Positions 17,197 to 25,867 of a stretch of 64,000 nt of DNA are shown one piece after another; positions within the stretch are counted from its first letter, which is position 1; the number at the start of each line of letters is the position of its first letter. The stretch lies in the NCBI GenBank assembly GCA_035760665.1, contig DASTSN010000038.1, positions 1 through 64,000 on the forward strand. The letters run 5' to 3'. Made by a program: the position numbers and the translations under genes. The stretch comes from DASTSN01 sp035760665. Its GTDB lineage: Bacteria; Bacteroidota; Bacteroidia; Chitinophagales; Chitinophagaceae. The notes under the pieces were generated by a model that worked only from the letters and a program-made list of their open reading frames with translations, made no database searches and was not told the DNA's origin.

Positions 17197-18777
17197 ATGC
17201 TTCAGAAAAAGCCTTACCGAACATTCTATATCTGCATGCTGGTTGTTTTATCAATCATAGCAATCCGGTGTACCAATTCTGAAAGCAAGGTACAAACGGC
17301 TGCAGTAAACCTGACTGGTGAGGAGCTGGCCAAGAAATACTGCACATCCTGCCATCTTTACACTAGTCCTGAATTGCTTGATAAAAAAACCTGGCAGCAG
17401 GCTGTACTTCCGGGTATGGCCCGGGCATTGGGAATACAATACTATAGCGGTGAGCCTTATGCGGATCCCGGATATACCAGCAATGGAAAGGAGGTAAAAA
17501 CCCTTCCGCATACAAATGTTTCTGTAGAAGAGTGGAATAAAATAGTCAGCTTTTACATAAAGCATTCACCCGATTCGGTGGCTGGCCAGGCAAGGCCTCC
17601 GGTACATCAAGTAACCAATCTTTTTCACGTCAAACGTGTTCTGCTACCATCCGGTGCGTACCCGTCTGCAACGTTTGTCAAAATTGATCCCGGCAACCAT
17701 CGGATCTATGCAGCGAACGGTTACGATTCATCGCTGGATATTTATAACACCCATGGCGATTTACTGTCTAAAAACTACCTGCACAATACCGTAGTCGATA
17801 TGTATTTTGATCAACCGCTTGGTAATAGCGGCGTCCGCTCAGGCATTTTTACAAACATTGGGATCATGAATCCTAATGACCTGAAAACCGGTAGTGTCGA
17901 AGCTTTCCACATTTCGGCAGACGGCCATTTTGATAAACAGGAAGTATTGTTTGACAGCCTCCAAAGACCTGTGCAGGCGATTCGTACGGATTTCAATAAT
18001 GATGGTCTTCCGGATTACCTCGTTTGTGCATTTGGCAACCATGAAGGGATGCTTTACTGGATGGAAAATAAAGGGAATGGAAAATTTGAGCCGAACATCA
18101 TCCGCCCGTTGCCCGGCGCCATAAAGGCCTACATCGATGACATCAATCATGATGGCTTACCCGATGTAATAGCCCTGATGGCACAGGCCGAAGAAGGCAT
18201 CTATGTATTTACCAATAAAGGCAACGGAGTATTTGAGACGAGTAATGTATTGCTGTTTCCGCCGGTTTACGGATCAAGTTATTTCGAACTGACGGATTTT
18301 AATAAAGACGGGTATATGGATATTTTGTATACCTGTGGAGATAATGCCGATTATTCGGCGAATGTTTTAAAGCCATTCCATGGTGTGTATATTTTTCTAA
18401 ATGACGGTAAAAATAATTTTACACAAAAATATTTTTACCCTATTCATGGCTGTTATAAAGCTATGGCAGCTGATTTTGATGGCGACGGCGACCTGGACAT
18501 TGCAGCTATCTCGTTTTTCCCGGATTATCGATCGCAACCCCGGGAATCGTTTGTATATCTGCAGAATAAAGGTGATTTTCAGTTTGATGCTTACACCATT
18601 CGGGAATATGGCGAAGGACATTGGTTGACGATGGATGCCGCAGATGCAGATGGCGATGGTGATATCGATATTGTACTGGGAAGCCTGGTGCCGCCGGTGC
18701 GTAACATATCGAAGCAGTTTACAAACGCATCAGCCCGCAAAACGGCTGTTTTACTCCTGGAGAACCAGACAAAATAA
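17197..18777 (+). CDS. Secreted FG-GAP/VCBS repeat protein with a cytochrome c heme motif
   Basis: A 526-residue exported protein. The N-terminus has one hydrophobic segment (FYICMLVVLSIIAIRC); the cysteine could be a lipobox, but R at -1 is atypical. A single heme-binding motif CTSCH lies at 49-53 in a short cytochrome-like region (about 40-130). The rest is a beta-propeller with at least five calcium-binding FG-GAP loops: DFNNDGLPD, DINHDGLPD, DFNKDGYMD, DFDGDGDLD and DADGDGDID. No distal methionine ligand can be assigned with certainty. The role is unknown; redox-linked surface or periplasmic binding is an inference. Confidence 0.87.
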   Translation: MLQKKPYRTFYICMLVVLSIIAIRCTNSESKVQTAAVNLTGEELAKKYCTSCHLYTSPELLDKKTWQQAVLPGMARALGIQYYSGEPYADPGYTSNGKEVKTLPHTNVSVEEWNKIVSFYIKHSPDSVAGQARPPVHQVTNLFHVKRVLLPSGAYPSATFVKIDPGNHRIYAANGYDSSLDIYNTHGDLLSKNYLHNTVVDMYFDQPLGNSGVRSGIFTNIGIMNPNDLKTGSVEAFHISADGHFDKQEVLFDSLQRPVQAIRTDFNNDGLPDYLVCAFGNHEGMLYWMENKGNGKFEPNIIRPLPGAIKAYIDDINHDGLPDVIALMAQAEEGIYVFTNKGNGVFETSNVLLFPPVYGSSYFELTDFNKDGYMDILYTCGDNADYSANVLKPFHGVYIFLNDGKNNFTQKYFYPIHGCYKAMAADFDGDGDLDIAAISFFPDYRSQPRESFVYLQNKGDFQFDAYTIREYGEGHWLTMDAADADGDGDIDIVLGSLVPPVRNISKQFTNASARKTAVLLLENQTK

Positions 18778-18872
18778 AAGCCTGTATAGTTTCTGTGCCA
18801 ACCGGGTGCTGAAAGCTTGTATATTATTTTGCTTTTTTGTAGTGCATAATTTTCATTTTTGCCACTCCTTAG

Positions 18873-18893
18873 AGAATTGTTTTTAACAATTCT
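18873..18893. other. Perfect inverted repeat upstream of the DUF5916 gene
   Basis: AGAATTGTT-TTT-AACAATTCT is a perfect 9-bp inverted repeat 42 bases before the GTG start. There is no trailing T run, so an operator is as likely as a weak terminator for the preceding gene. Confidence 0.35.
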
Positions 18894-18934
18894 TACCTTG
18901 TAGGCTATTCTGACTAACTAACTGCCTGCTTGCC

Positions 18935-21109
18935 GTGAAAAAAAATGTTCTGCTACATTTCTTTCTTTTCTTTTTTGTAACCCTTCTTGCCCAAAAGAAA
19001 AACAGCGCTTTTCAATTACATATTCACAGGGCGTCTTCGCCGGTGAAAATTGATGGACAACTGGATGAGCAGGCCTGGCAGGATGCGGATATTGCAAAGG
19101 ATTTTTACATGGTATTGCCGATGGATACCAGTCATGCAAGGGTTCCCACGGAAGTGCGAATGACGTATGATGATCAGAACCTCTATATCATTGCAGTATG
19201 TTATCGGATATTGAAAGGAGCTTATATGGTGGAGTCCTTGCGCCGGGACTTTGTATTTGGCAAGAACGATAACTTCATTTTTTTTCTTGACCCGTTTGAT
19301 AATCTTACCAACGGCTTCACGTTCGGTGCTAATGAAGCGGGCGCACAGTGGGACGGCATGTTGTATGACGGGGGCGCTGCCGATCTTAACTGGGATAATA
19401 AGTGGATATCAGCCGTAAAGAATTATGCTGATAAATGGATTTTTGAAGCAGCCATTCCTTTTAAAACCATGCGCTACAAAAAGGGAGTTACACACTGGGG
19501 CGTAAATTTTAGCAGGCTTGATATTCGCGTTGCAGAAAAATCGGCCTGGGCTCCTGTGCCAAGGCAGTTTCCTACAGCATCGCTGGCCTATACAGGAGAG
19601 CTGGTTTGGGATGAGCCACCTCCGGAACCAGGGTTTAATTTTTCGGTTATCCCTTATGTTTTGGGCGGCACTACTAAAAATTATGAAGCCGGAACTGCTC
19701 CTGACTATCGTAAGGATATTGGCGCTGATGCGAAAGTGGCCATCACTTCTTCTATGAATCTTGACCTGACGGTGAATCCTGATTTTTCGCAGGTAGAAGT
19801 TGATAAACAGGTTACAAACCTTGACCGCTACGAATTATTCTTTCCCGAAAAACGGCAGTTCTTTTTAGAAAATAATGATCTCTTTGCCAATTTTGGTTAT
19901 GCCAATATTCGTCCATTTTTTTCCCGCCGTATTGGCCTGGGTGTACCCATTCGTTTCGGCACAAGACTGAGCGGCAGCCTCAATAAAAACTGGCGCATAG
20001 GCATCATGGATATTCAAACGAAAAGCGTGGATACAACAGGCCTGCCGGCACAAAATTTTGCCGTGGTGGCTTTACAGCGCAGGGTGTTTGCACGTTCTAA
20101 TATCCGCTTCATGTTTGTCAACAAGCAATCGATACACTACGACTGGTCAAAAGATACAACGAAGCCCAAATACTCCCTGTACAACCGGAATCTTGGTGTG
20201 GAATACAACCTTGCTTCCAGCAATAATATGTGGACAGGAAAAGCTATGTTGCTGGAATCCTTCAGCCCCGGTGTAAAGGGAAGCGACCTGGTACATGCCG
20301 CAAATATTCAATATACCGGTAAACGGTGGAATATCTTTTGGCAGCACGAGTATACCGGTAAGCATTTTATTGCCGAAAGCGGCTATGTGCCCCGGAAGGA
20401 TTATATCAAGCTCAATCCTAAAATCAGCCGCTTGTTTTTCCCCCGTTCCGGCGATGTACTGAGCCATGGTCCTGTGCTCGGTTCCCTGCTTTTTTTCAAT
20501 ACCAAACTTCACGCAACCGATAATCAAACCTATCTTGATTATCTCGTCAACATGCGTGATCAGAGTACGTTTGATGTATGGTTGTCGCACGATTATGTGA
20601 AGCTCTTATTGCCATTTGATCCGACGAACAGCAACCGTGATACGCTGGCTACAGGCACAAAGCATCGCTGGAATACTATTGGTGCAGGCTATGTTTCCCG
20701 CCCACAGCAATTGTTTACCTATGATTTTACATTTCGGTATGGCGGTTATTATGCCGATGGAAACAAGTTAAGTGTTGTGAGTGATTTTGGTTATCGTTTT
20801 CAGCCTTATGTGAGCATTTCGCTAAGTACCAGTTATGATCATATTAACCTGCCAAAGCCCTGGGGCACGATTGACTTTTGGCTGGTGGGGCCACGGGTGG
20901 ATATAACGTTTACGAACACGTTATTTTTCACCACTTTTATCCAGTACAACAATCAATTAAAAAATATCAATGTAAATACAAGGCTGCAATGGCGTTACAG
21001 GCCAGCATCTGATTTTTTCCTGGTGTATACGGATAATTATTACCCGTTTCCGCTTTCGGTTCGAAACAGGGCGCTGGTGCTGAAGTTGAATTACTGGTGG
21101 AATCCCTAA
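18935..21109 (+). CDS. DUF5916 outer-membrane protein with CBM9-like N-domain
   Basis: A 724-residue exported protein starting with GTG; the start is supported by an immediate signal peptide (KKNVLLHFFLFFFVTLLAQ). The first about 200 residues resemble the family-9 carbohydrate-binding-like fold (VKIDGQLDEQAWQDADIAKD, MTYDDQNLYIIAVCY, FLDPFDNLTNGFTFGANEAG). The remainder is the DUF5916 region: alternating aromatic strands of an outer-membrane beta-barrel, with FFPEKRQFFLENNDLF. This architecture is common in Bacteroidota and its function is unknown. It is possibly a surface glycan- or peptide-interacting barrel. Confidence 0.88.
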   Translation: MKKNVLLHFFLFFFVTLLAQKKNSAFQLHIHRASSPVKIDGQLDEQAWQDADIAKDFYMVLPMDTSHARVPTEVRMTYDDQNLYIIAVCYRILKGAYMVESLRRDFVFGKNDNFIFFLDPFDNLTNGFTFGANEAGAQWDGMLYDGGAADLNWDNKWISAVKNYADKWIFEAAIPFKTMRYKKGVTHWGVNFSRLDIRVAEKSAWAPVPRQFPTASLAYTGELVWDEPPPEPGFNFSVIPYVLGGTTKNYEAGTAPDYRKDIGADAKVAITSSMNLDLTVNPDFSQVEVDKQVTNLDRYELFFPEKRQFFLENNDLFANFGYANIRPFFSRRIGLGVPIRFGTRLSGSLNKNWRIGIMDIQTKSVDTTGLPAQNFAVVALQRRVFARSNIRFMFVNKQSIHYDWSKDTTKPKYSLYNRNLGVEYNLASSNNMWTGKAMLLESFSPGVKGSDLVHAANIQYTGKRWNIFWQHEYTGKHFIAESGYVPRKDYIKLNPKISRLFFPRSGDVLSHGPVLGSLLFFNTKLHATDNQTYLDYLVNMRDQSTFDVWLSHDYVKLLLPFDPTNSNRDTLATGTKHRWNTIGAGYVSRPQQLFTYDFTFRYGGYYADGNKLSVVSDFGYRFQPYVSISLSTSYDHINLPKPWGTIDFWLVGPRVDITFTNTLFFTTFIQYNNQLKNINVNTRLQWRYRPASDFFLVYTDNYYPFPLSVRNRALVLKLNYWWNP

Positions 21110-21196
21110 AAAATTACAACCCCTATCCGGCATAGGAAAGTTCTTCATTTTTAATTGGGTATATTCGGTTTCTGATTACCAACCAAAACAACTGAT

Positions 21197-22510
21197 ATGA
21201 CGATTGTCATTGTTTTTGCCTGTATCCTGCTGCTGGTCCTGTTGATCACCTGGGGTAAGTTTAATCCTTTTCTGGCCTTCCTGATAGTTTCCATCCTCGC
21301 TGGTTTACTGCTTGGTATTCCCGTTGCAAATATTACGCAATCCGTAAAAAAGGGGATTGGCGATATGCTCGGTGACCTGGTCATCATCATCTGCCTGGGT
21401 GCCATGCTGGGAAAATTAGTGGCCGAAAGCGGTGCAGCACAAAAAATTTCTGCTGTGCTGATGAAGACGTTTGGGCGAAAATATTTTATCTGGGCAATGA
21501 TGCTTACCGGTTTTATAGTGGGTATACCACTTTTTTACAACGTGGGATTTGTCCTGTTAATACCGCTCATCTTTTCTGTGGTGTACGAAACAAAATTACC
21601 GGCTGTTTATGTTGGCTTACCCATGCTCAGTGCCTTATCCGTTACACATGGTTTTTTACCGCCGCACCCCTCGCCGACAGCCCTGGTCGCCCAGTTCAAC
21701 GCTAATCTGGGCCTTACGTTGCTGTACGGTTTTACGATTGCTATTCCGGCGATTATTGTTGCAGGGCCGCTTTTTGCGCAAACCCTGAAAAATATCAAAG
21801 CCGAACCACTCCAGACCTTTCAGCCCAGGCATCAACAAGCCGATAAACTGCCGGGCAGCTGGAATAGTTTTTTATCATCGCTGCTGCCGGTGATACTATT
21901 AATTGTGACGACTGTTATTCCTTATGTATGGAAGCCTGCCGGTGTTGCAAAAGATGTGCTGAGTTTTTTTTCCGATCCGGCTATTGTAATGCTGATTTGC
22001 TTGCTGGTCACAACCTATTCGCTCGGACTGGCAAATGGCAACCGGTTATCTGTTATTATGAACAATTATGCGGAGGCGGTAAAGGACGTAGCGCTCATTT
22101 TACTGGTGGTGGCGGGAGCCGGCGCGTTTAAGCAAGTGCTGGTTGACAGTGGCGTCAGCGACCAGATTGGTGCCATGCTTACCGGTTTATCCATCAATCC
22201 GCTGGTGCTTGGATGGCTGATTGCCTGCATTATACGCGTTTGCGTGGGATCAGCCACGGTGGCAGGACTAACAGCCGCCGGCATCATGTTGCCAGTACTG
22301 AATCAAACCCATGCAGATCCCAACCTGATGGTGTTGTCTATCGGAGCAGGCAGTCTTATGTTTTCTCATGTAAATGACGCAGGTTTCTGGATGTTCAAAG
22401 AATATTTTAATGTTTCTATAAAAGATACAATCCGGTCATGGTCGCTGATGGAAACAATTATTGCACTCATCGGTCTTGGCGGGGTATTAATTTTAAATAT
22501 TTTTGTTTAA
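21197..22510 (+). CDS. GntP-family sugar-acid (or D-serine-like) permease
   Basis: A 437-residue inner-membrane symporter with about 12 hydrophobic helices. GntP signatures are clear: GIGDMLGDLVIIICLGAMLG, the loop SVTHGFLPPHPSPTALV, and the late VGSATVAGLTAAGIM and FSHVNDAGFWMFKEYF. The family imports gluconate, related sugar acids and, for DsdX, D-serine, so the substrate is ambiguous. It is the first gene of a tight operon (3 bases to RidA, then kinase, aldolase, PLP enzyme, dipeptidase), which favours an acidic or amino-acidic sugar metabolised through 2-keto-3-deoxygluconate. Confidence 0.93.
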   Translation: MTIVIVFACILLLVLLITWGKFNPFLAFLIVSILAGLLLGIPVANITQSVKKGIGDMLGDLVIIICLGAMLGKLVAESGAAQKISAVLMKTFGRKYFIWAMMLTGFIVGIPLFYNVGFVLLIPLIFSVVYETKLPAVYVGLPMLSALSVTHGFLPPHPSPTALVAQFNANLGLTLLYGFTIAIPAIIVAGPLFAQTLKNIKAEPLQTFQPRHQQADKLPGSWNSFLSSLLPVILLIVTTVIPYVWKPAGVAKDVLSFFSDPAIVMLICLLVTTYSLGLANGNRLSVIMNNYAEAVKDVALILLVVAGAGAFKQVLVDSGVSDQIGAMLTGLSINPLVLGWLIACIIRVCVGSATVAGLTAAGIMLPVLNQTHADPNLMVLSIGAGSLMFSHVNDAGFWMFKEYFNVSIKDTIRSWSLMETIIALIGLGGVLILNIFV

Positions 22511-22513
22511 CAC

Positions 22514-22984
22514 ATGGACTCAATAACTATAGAACAACGGCTGGCTGACCTGGGATTACTTCTTCCGGTATTGCCACCTTCAAAAGGTATTTATAAGCCC
22601 TGCCTGGCGGTAGGTGATTATTTATATGTATCCGGGCATGTTTCTGTCAATACTGACGGTACATTCATAACCGGTAAACTCGGAAAAGATCTTTCGGAAG
22701 AAGATGGAAAACTGGCAGCACGACAGGCAGGCCTGGCAATTCTTACGTCGGTAAAATATTACCTCGGCAGCCTTGATAAAGTCCGTCGGGTTGTAAAACT
22801 GCTGGGAATGGTGAATTGCATACCGGAGTATGAAAAACACCCGCTTGTGATAAATGGCTGCAGTGAATTGTATGCGCAGCTTTGGGGTGAAGAAAATGGT
22901 AGTGGCGTGCGCAGTGCCGTCGGGATGGGATCGCTTCCGGGCAATGTAGCAGTGGAAATTGAAGCATTGTTTGCTTTGAAATAA
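22514..22984 (+). CDS. RidA-family enamine/imine deaminase
   Basis: A 156-residue protein of the YjgF/YER057c/UK114 fold, longer than the about 128-residue archetypal RidA. It carries DYLYVSGHVSVNTDG, a central helix (AARQAGLAILTSVKYYLG) and the key arginine in GVRSAVGMGSLPGNVAVEIEA, the residue that binds the substrate carboxylate. RidA proteins hydrolyse reactive enamines such as 2-aminoacrylate released by PLP-dependent dehydratases. It shares an operon with a PLP fold-III enzyme, so it likely deaminates that enzyme's product (inference). Confidence 0.92.
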   Translation: MDSITIEQRLADLGLLLPVLPPSKGIYKPCLAVGDYLYVSGHVSVNTDGTFITGKLGKDLSEEDGKLAARQAGLAILTSVKYYLGSLDKVRRVVKLLGMVNCIPEYEKHPLVINGCSELYAQLWGEENGSGVRSAVGMGSLPGNVAVEIEALFALK

Positions 22985-23005
22985 ACCTCTTCAACTGTTT
23001 TTAAC

Positions 23006-24043
23006 ATGATTGCTGATCCTCGCGGAAAAAAATGCGTTGTTGCGTTTGGTGAGCTGATGCTTCGGCTGGTGCCGGAGCATGGTCAGCGTTTCCGGCAAAC
23101 GAACACGTTTGTAAACTATTTTGGCGGTGCCGAGGCAAATACCTGTGCATTGCTTGGCCAGTTAGGCGTCGAGGCCCGTTTTGTATCTGCCTTGCCCTGG
23201 AACGAGCTTGGCCAGGCTGCAGTCGATGCGCTCCACAGGTATTCTGTCAGCACGCAATTTGTAAGCAGGAATGATCAGCGTATGGGCATTTATTTTACCG
23301 AAAACGGAAATGGTATTCGACCTTCGAGAGTTATCTACGACCGGAAAAACTCCGCTTTCTCTTTTCTTAAAAAAGCTGATATTCATTGGGATCAGGCTTT
23401 GAAAGGCGCTAACTTGTTTTACTGGTCCGGGATTTCGCCTGCGCTTACTCAACAAACATCCGATTTGTGCAAAGAGGCTTTAGATACAGCAAAAACAATG
23501 GGTGTGCAGATAGCTGCGGACATGAATTACCGCAGCACATTGTGGGATTATGGGAAAAAGCCCGCCGATATAATGCCGGAGCTCTTATCCTATTGTGATA
23601 TTATTACGGGTGATGTAGATACGATTGACGTGTACTTTGGAATAAAAACCGACAAGCATTTAACACCGGAAGATCAGTTCAGACATTGTGCAACGGCTTT
23701 GCAGCAGCGGTTACCTTCAATGAAAGTTTTTGCCATGAGCTTTCGCGGCATCACCCAGCATCAGCAACATATTTACCGTGGTGCCCTGATGGTGGAAGAC
23801 GGATTTCATTTTTCCCCTGCATTCCAGCTGCCGCAGGTAACGGATCGCATTGGCAGCGGCGATGCATTTCAGGCCGGCTTATTGTACGCCTTGCTGCAGC
23901 AGCTGCCGGCAGAGAAAACAATCAATTATGCTACAGCCTGCGGTGTATTGAAGCATAGTATGGCAGGTGATGTTGCCCTGCTTCATCATCACGAGATTGA
24001 ACATTTTATGGAACATGGCCCCGTTAATCATGTGATCCGCTAA
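23006..24043 (+). CDS. PfkB-family sugar kinase, probably 2-keto-3-deoxygluconate kinase
   Basis: A 345-residue ribokinase-like enzyme. N-terminal signature: VAFGELMLRLVPEHG, then YFGGAEANTCALLGQLG. The C-terminal active site is DRIGSGDAFQAGLLYAL, where the aspartate of GSGD is the catalytic base (GAGD in most relatives). It would phosphorylate KDG to KDPG, the substrate of the aldolase encoded 17 bases downstream; that pairing is the main reason to prefer KDG over other sugars. Confidence 0.9.
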   Translation: MIADPRGKKCVVAFGELMLRLVPEHGQRFRQTNTFVNYFGGAEANTCALLGQLGVEARFVSALPWNELGQAAVDALHRYSVSTQFVSRNDQRMGIYFTENGNGIRPSRVIYDRKNSAFSFLKKADIHWDQALKGANLFYWSGISPALTQQTSDLCKEALDTAKTMGVQIAADMNYRSTLWDYGKKPADIMPELLSYCDIITGDVDTIDVYFGIKTDKHLTPEDQFRHCATALQQRLPSMKVFAMSFRGITQHQQHIYRGALMVEDGFHFSPAFQLPQVTDRIGSGDAFQAGLLYALLQQLPAEKTINYATACGVLKHSMAGDVALLHHHEIEHFMEHGPVNHVIR

Positions 24044-24060
24044 ACCTATCGAGTAAGCAA

Positions 24061-24738
24061 ATGAACCGGATAGACATTTTTCAATTGGCTGGTGCACAGG
24101 GTGTAATACCTCCCTTTAATCACACAAATGCCGAAGCCGCCAAACATATTCTTACTGCTGCTTATGCAGGCGGGTTGCGCATAATCGAATTCACCAACCG
24201 TTCCCCGAATGCCTTAGAGGTATTTGAAGAGCTGGTAAACTATGTTGACAAAAAATTGCCTGGTATGGTGCTGGGGGCCGGCACGATTATGAATGAACAG
24301 CAGGCAAATCAGTTTTTTAAAGCAGGGGCAAAATTCATTGTGTCGCCGGTCTTAACAAAGACTGTCGGAGATTTTTGTAATGAAAATAAAGTATTCTGGT
24401 GTCCTGGCGCGGCTACGCCAACAGAAGTAATACAGGCACACGAGTGGGGAGCAGACCTGGTAAAAATTTTCCCTGCAGAAATCCTCGGGCCATCCTTTGT
24501 GCGGGCTTTGCGCGGCCCCTGCCCGTGGGTAAAAGTTATGCCCTCTGGCGGGGTCACAACCGATGCGAATAACCTGAAACAATGGTTTGAAGCAGGCGTG
24601 GTTTGTGTAGCGGTTGGATCGCAACTGTTTACAAAAGAAATTATGCAGGACGGAAATTATAACCTCCTCACCTCACGTATTGACAGCTTACTTACTGCCA
24701 TACAAAACAGCCGTGAAGCAAACAGGGAAATAAATTAA
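24061..24738 (+). CDS. eda: Bifunctional KDPG/4-hydroxy-2-oxoglutarate aldolase
   Basis: A 225-residue class I aldolase with the Schiff-base lysine K135 in DLVKIFPAE, the catalytic glutamate in RIIEFTNRSPNALEVF, and the phosphate-binding VMPSGGVTTDANN and VAVGSQLF. It cleaves KDPG to pyruvate and glyceraldehyde 3-phosphate. The length is normal. It directly follows the KDG kinase gene, completing the lower branch of the sugar-acid route into glycolysis. Confidence 0.93.
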   Translation: MNRIDIFQLAGAQGVIPPFNHTNAEAAKHILTAAYAGGLRIIEFTNRSPNALEVFEELVNYVDKKLPGMVLGAGTIMNEQQANQFFKAGAKFIVSPVLTKTVGDFCNENKVFWCPGAATPTEVIQAHEWGADLVKIFPAEILGPSFVRALRGPCPWVKVMPSGGVTTDANNLKQWFEAGVVCVAVGSQLFTKEIMQDGNYNLLTSRIDSLLTAIQNSREANREIN

Positions 24739-24742
24739 AAAA

Positions 24743-25855
24743 ATGGACACAAACTGGTATCAGCCAAATCACCCGGAAAAAATTGACTCGCCTGCGCTGT
24801 TGTTATTTGTAGAAAGAATAAAACAGAATATTCAAACTGCCATTAAAATGACCGGCGATGTAAAACGGCTTCGCCCGCATGTAAAAACAAGCAAGTCGCC
24901 AGATGCTACGCGTTTAATGCTGGAAGCAGGTATTACAAAATTTAAATGCGCTACCATTGCAGAAGCCGAAATGCTTGGTATGTGCCAGGCGCCGGATGTG
25001 CTGCTGGCGTATCAGCTAACGGGTCCTAAACTGGGTCGTTTTATAGAGTTAATTAAAAAATATCCCGCCACCAATTATTCCTGTCTTACCGATAATATAG
25101 ATACTGCCGCAGAACAGGCGACATTATTTGAACAAGCGGGTTTGCAGCCGCAGGTCTATATTGATTTGAATGTGGGTATGAACCGTACGGGGATTGATGT
25201 GGGGGAGAAGGCATTTGCACTGTATCAGTATTGTACCACGTTAAAAGGGATTCGCCTTGGCGGACTGCATGTGTATGACGGCCACCTTCGTCATCCAGAT
25301 ATTTCAATCCGGGAAAAGGACTGCAATGCAGTTTTTCAAAAAGTGGAACAGTTAAAAGCGAAAATTTTACAGGCAGGGCTGCCAGAACCGCAGATTATTG
25401 CCGGCGGGTCGCCTACTTTTCCTGTTCATGCAAAAAGAAAAACGATTGAATGCAGCCCGGGAACGTTTGTGTACTGGGATAAAGGGTATAGCGATAGTTG
25501 TTCGGAGCAACATTTTTTGCCGGCGGCTATATTACTTACCCGGGTCATTTCCCTTCCTTCGCCGGGCAAGCTTTGCCTTGATCTTGGTCATAAATCAGTA
25601 GCGGCTGAAAATGAGTTATCAAAACGAGTCTTTTTTTTAAATGCGCCAGGAATTCAGCCCGTTGGCCAGAGCGAGGAGCATCTGGTGGTAGACATTCCGG
25701 CTGGTCATGCTTTTAAAGTGGGTGAGGTTTTATATGGAATGCCGTATCATATCTGCCCGACGGTTGCGCTTTACGAAAGAGCAGTTGTAATTGAAAATGG
25801 AGAAATCTCCGGCGAGTGGAAAACAATTGCCCGTGACCGAAAGATTTCAGTTTAA
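24743..25855 (+). CDS. D-threonine aldolase/D-serine dehydratase-family PLP enzyme (fold type III)
   Basis: A 370-residue enzyme of the alanine-racemase-like fold. The Schiff-base lysine is K48 in RPHVKTSK, near the position typical for the family. The metal ligands H336 and C338 are kept in MPYHICPTVAL. Middle motifs: VYIDLNVGMNRTGI, GLHVYDGHLRH and IIAGGSPTFPVH. Characterised members are D-threonine aldolase, D-serine dehydratase and D-3-hydroxyaspartate enzymes. The operon context (GntP permease, RidA, KDG kinase, KDPG aldolase) suggests elimination of ammonia from a D-hydroxy-amino acid or a 2-amino sugar acid such as D-glucosaminate; that is inference. Confidence 0.9.
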   Translation: MDTNWYQPNHPEKIDSPALLLFVERIKQNIQTAIKMTGDVKRLRPHVKTSKSPDATRLMLEAGITKFKCATIAEAEMLGMCQAPDVLLAYQLTGPKLGRFIELIKKYPATNYSCLTDNIDTAAEQATLFEQAGLQPQVYIDLNVGMNRTGIDVGEKAFALYQYCTTLKGIRLGGLHVYDGHLRHPDISIREKDCNAVFQKVEQLKAKILQAGLPEPQIIAGGSPTFPVHAKRKTIECSPGTFVYWDKGYSDSCSEQHFLPAAILLTRVISLPSPGKLCLDLGHKSVAAENELSKRVFFLNAPGIQPVGQSEEHLVVDIPAGHAFKVGEVLYGMPYHICPTVALYERAVVIENGEISGEWKTIARDRKISV

Positions 25856-25867
25856 TACAATAATACC

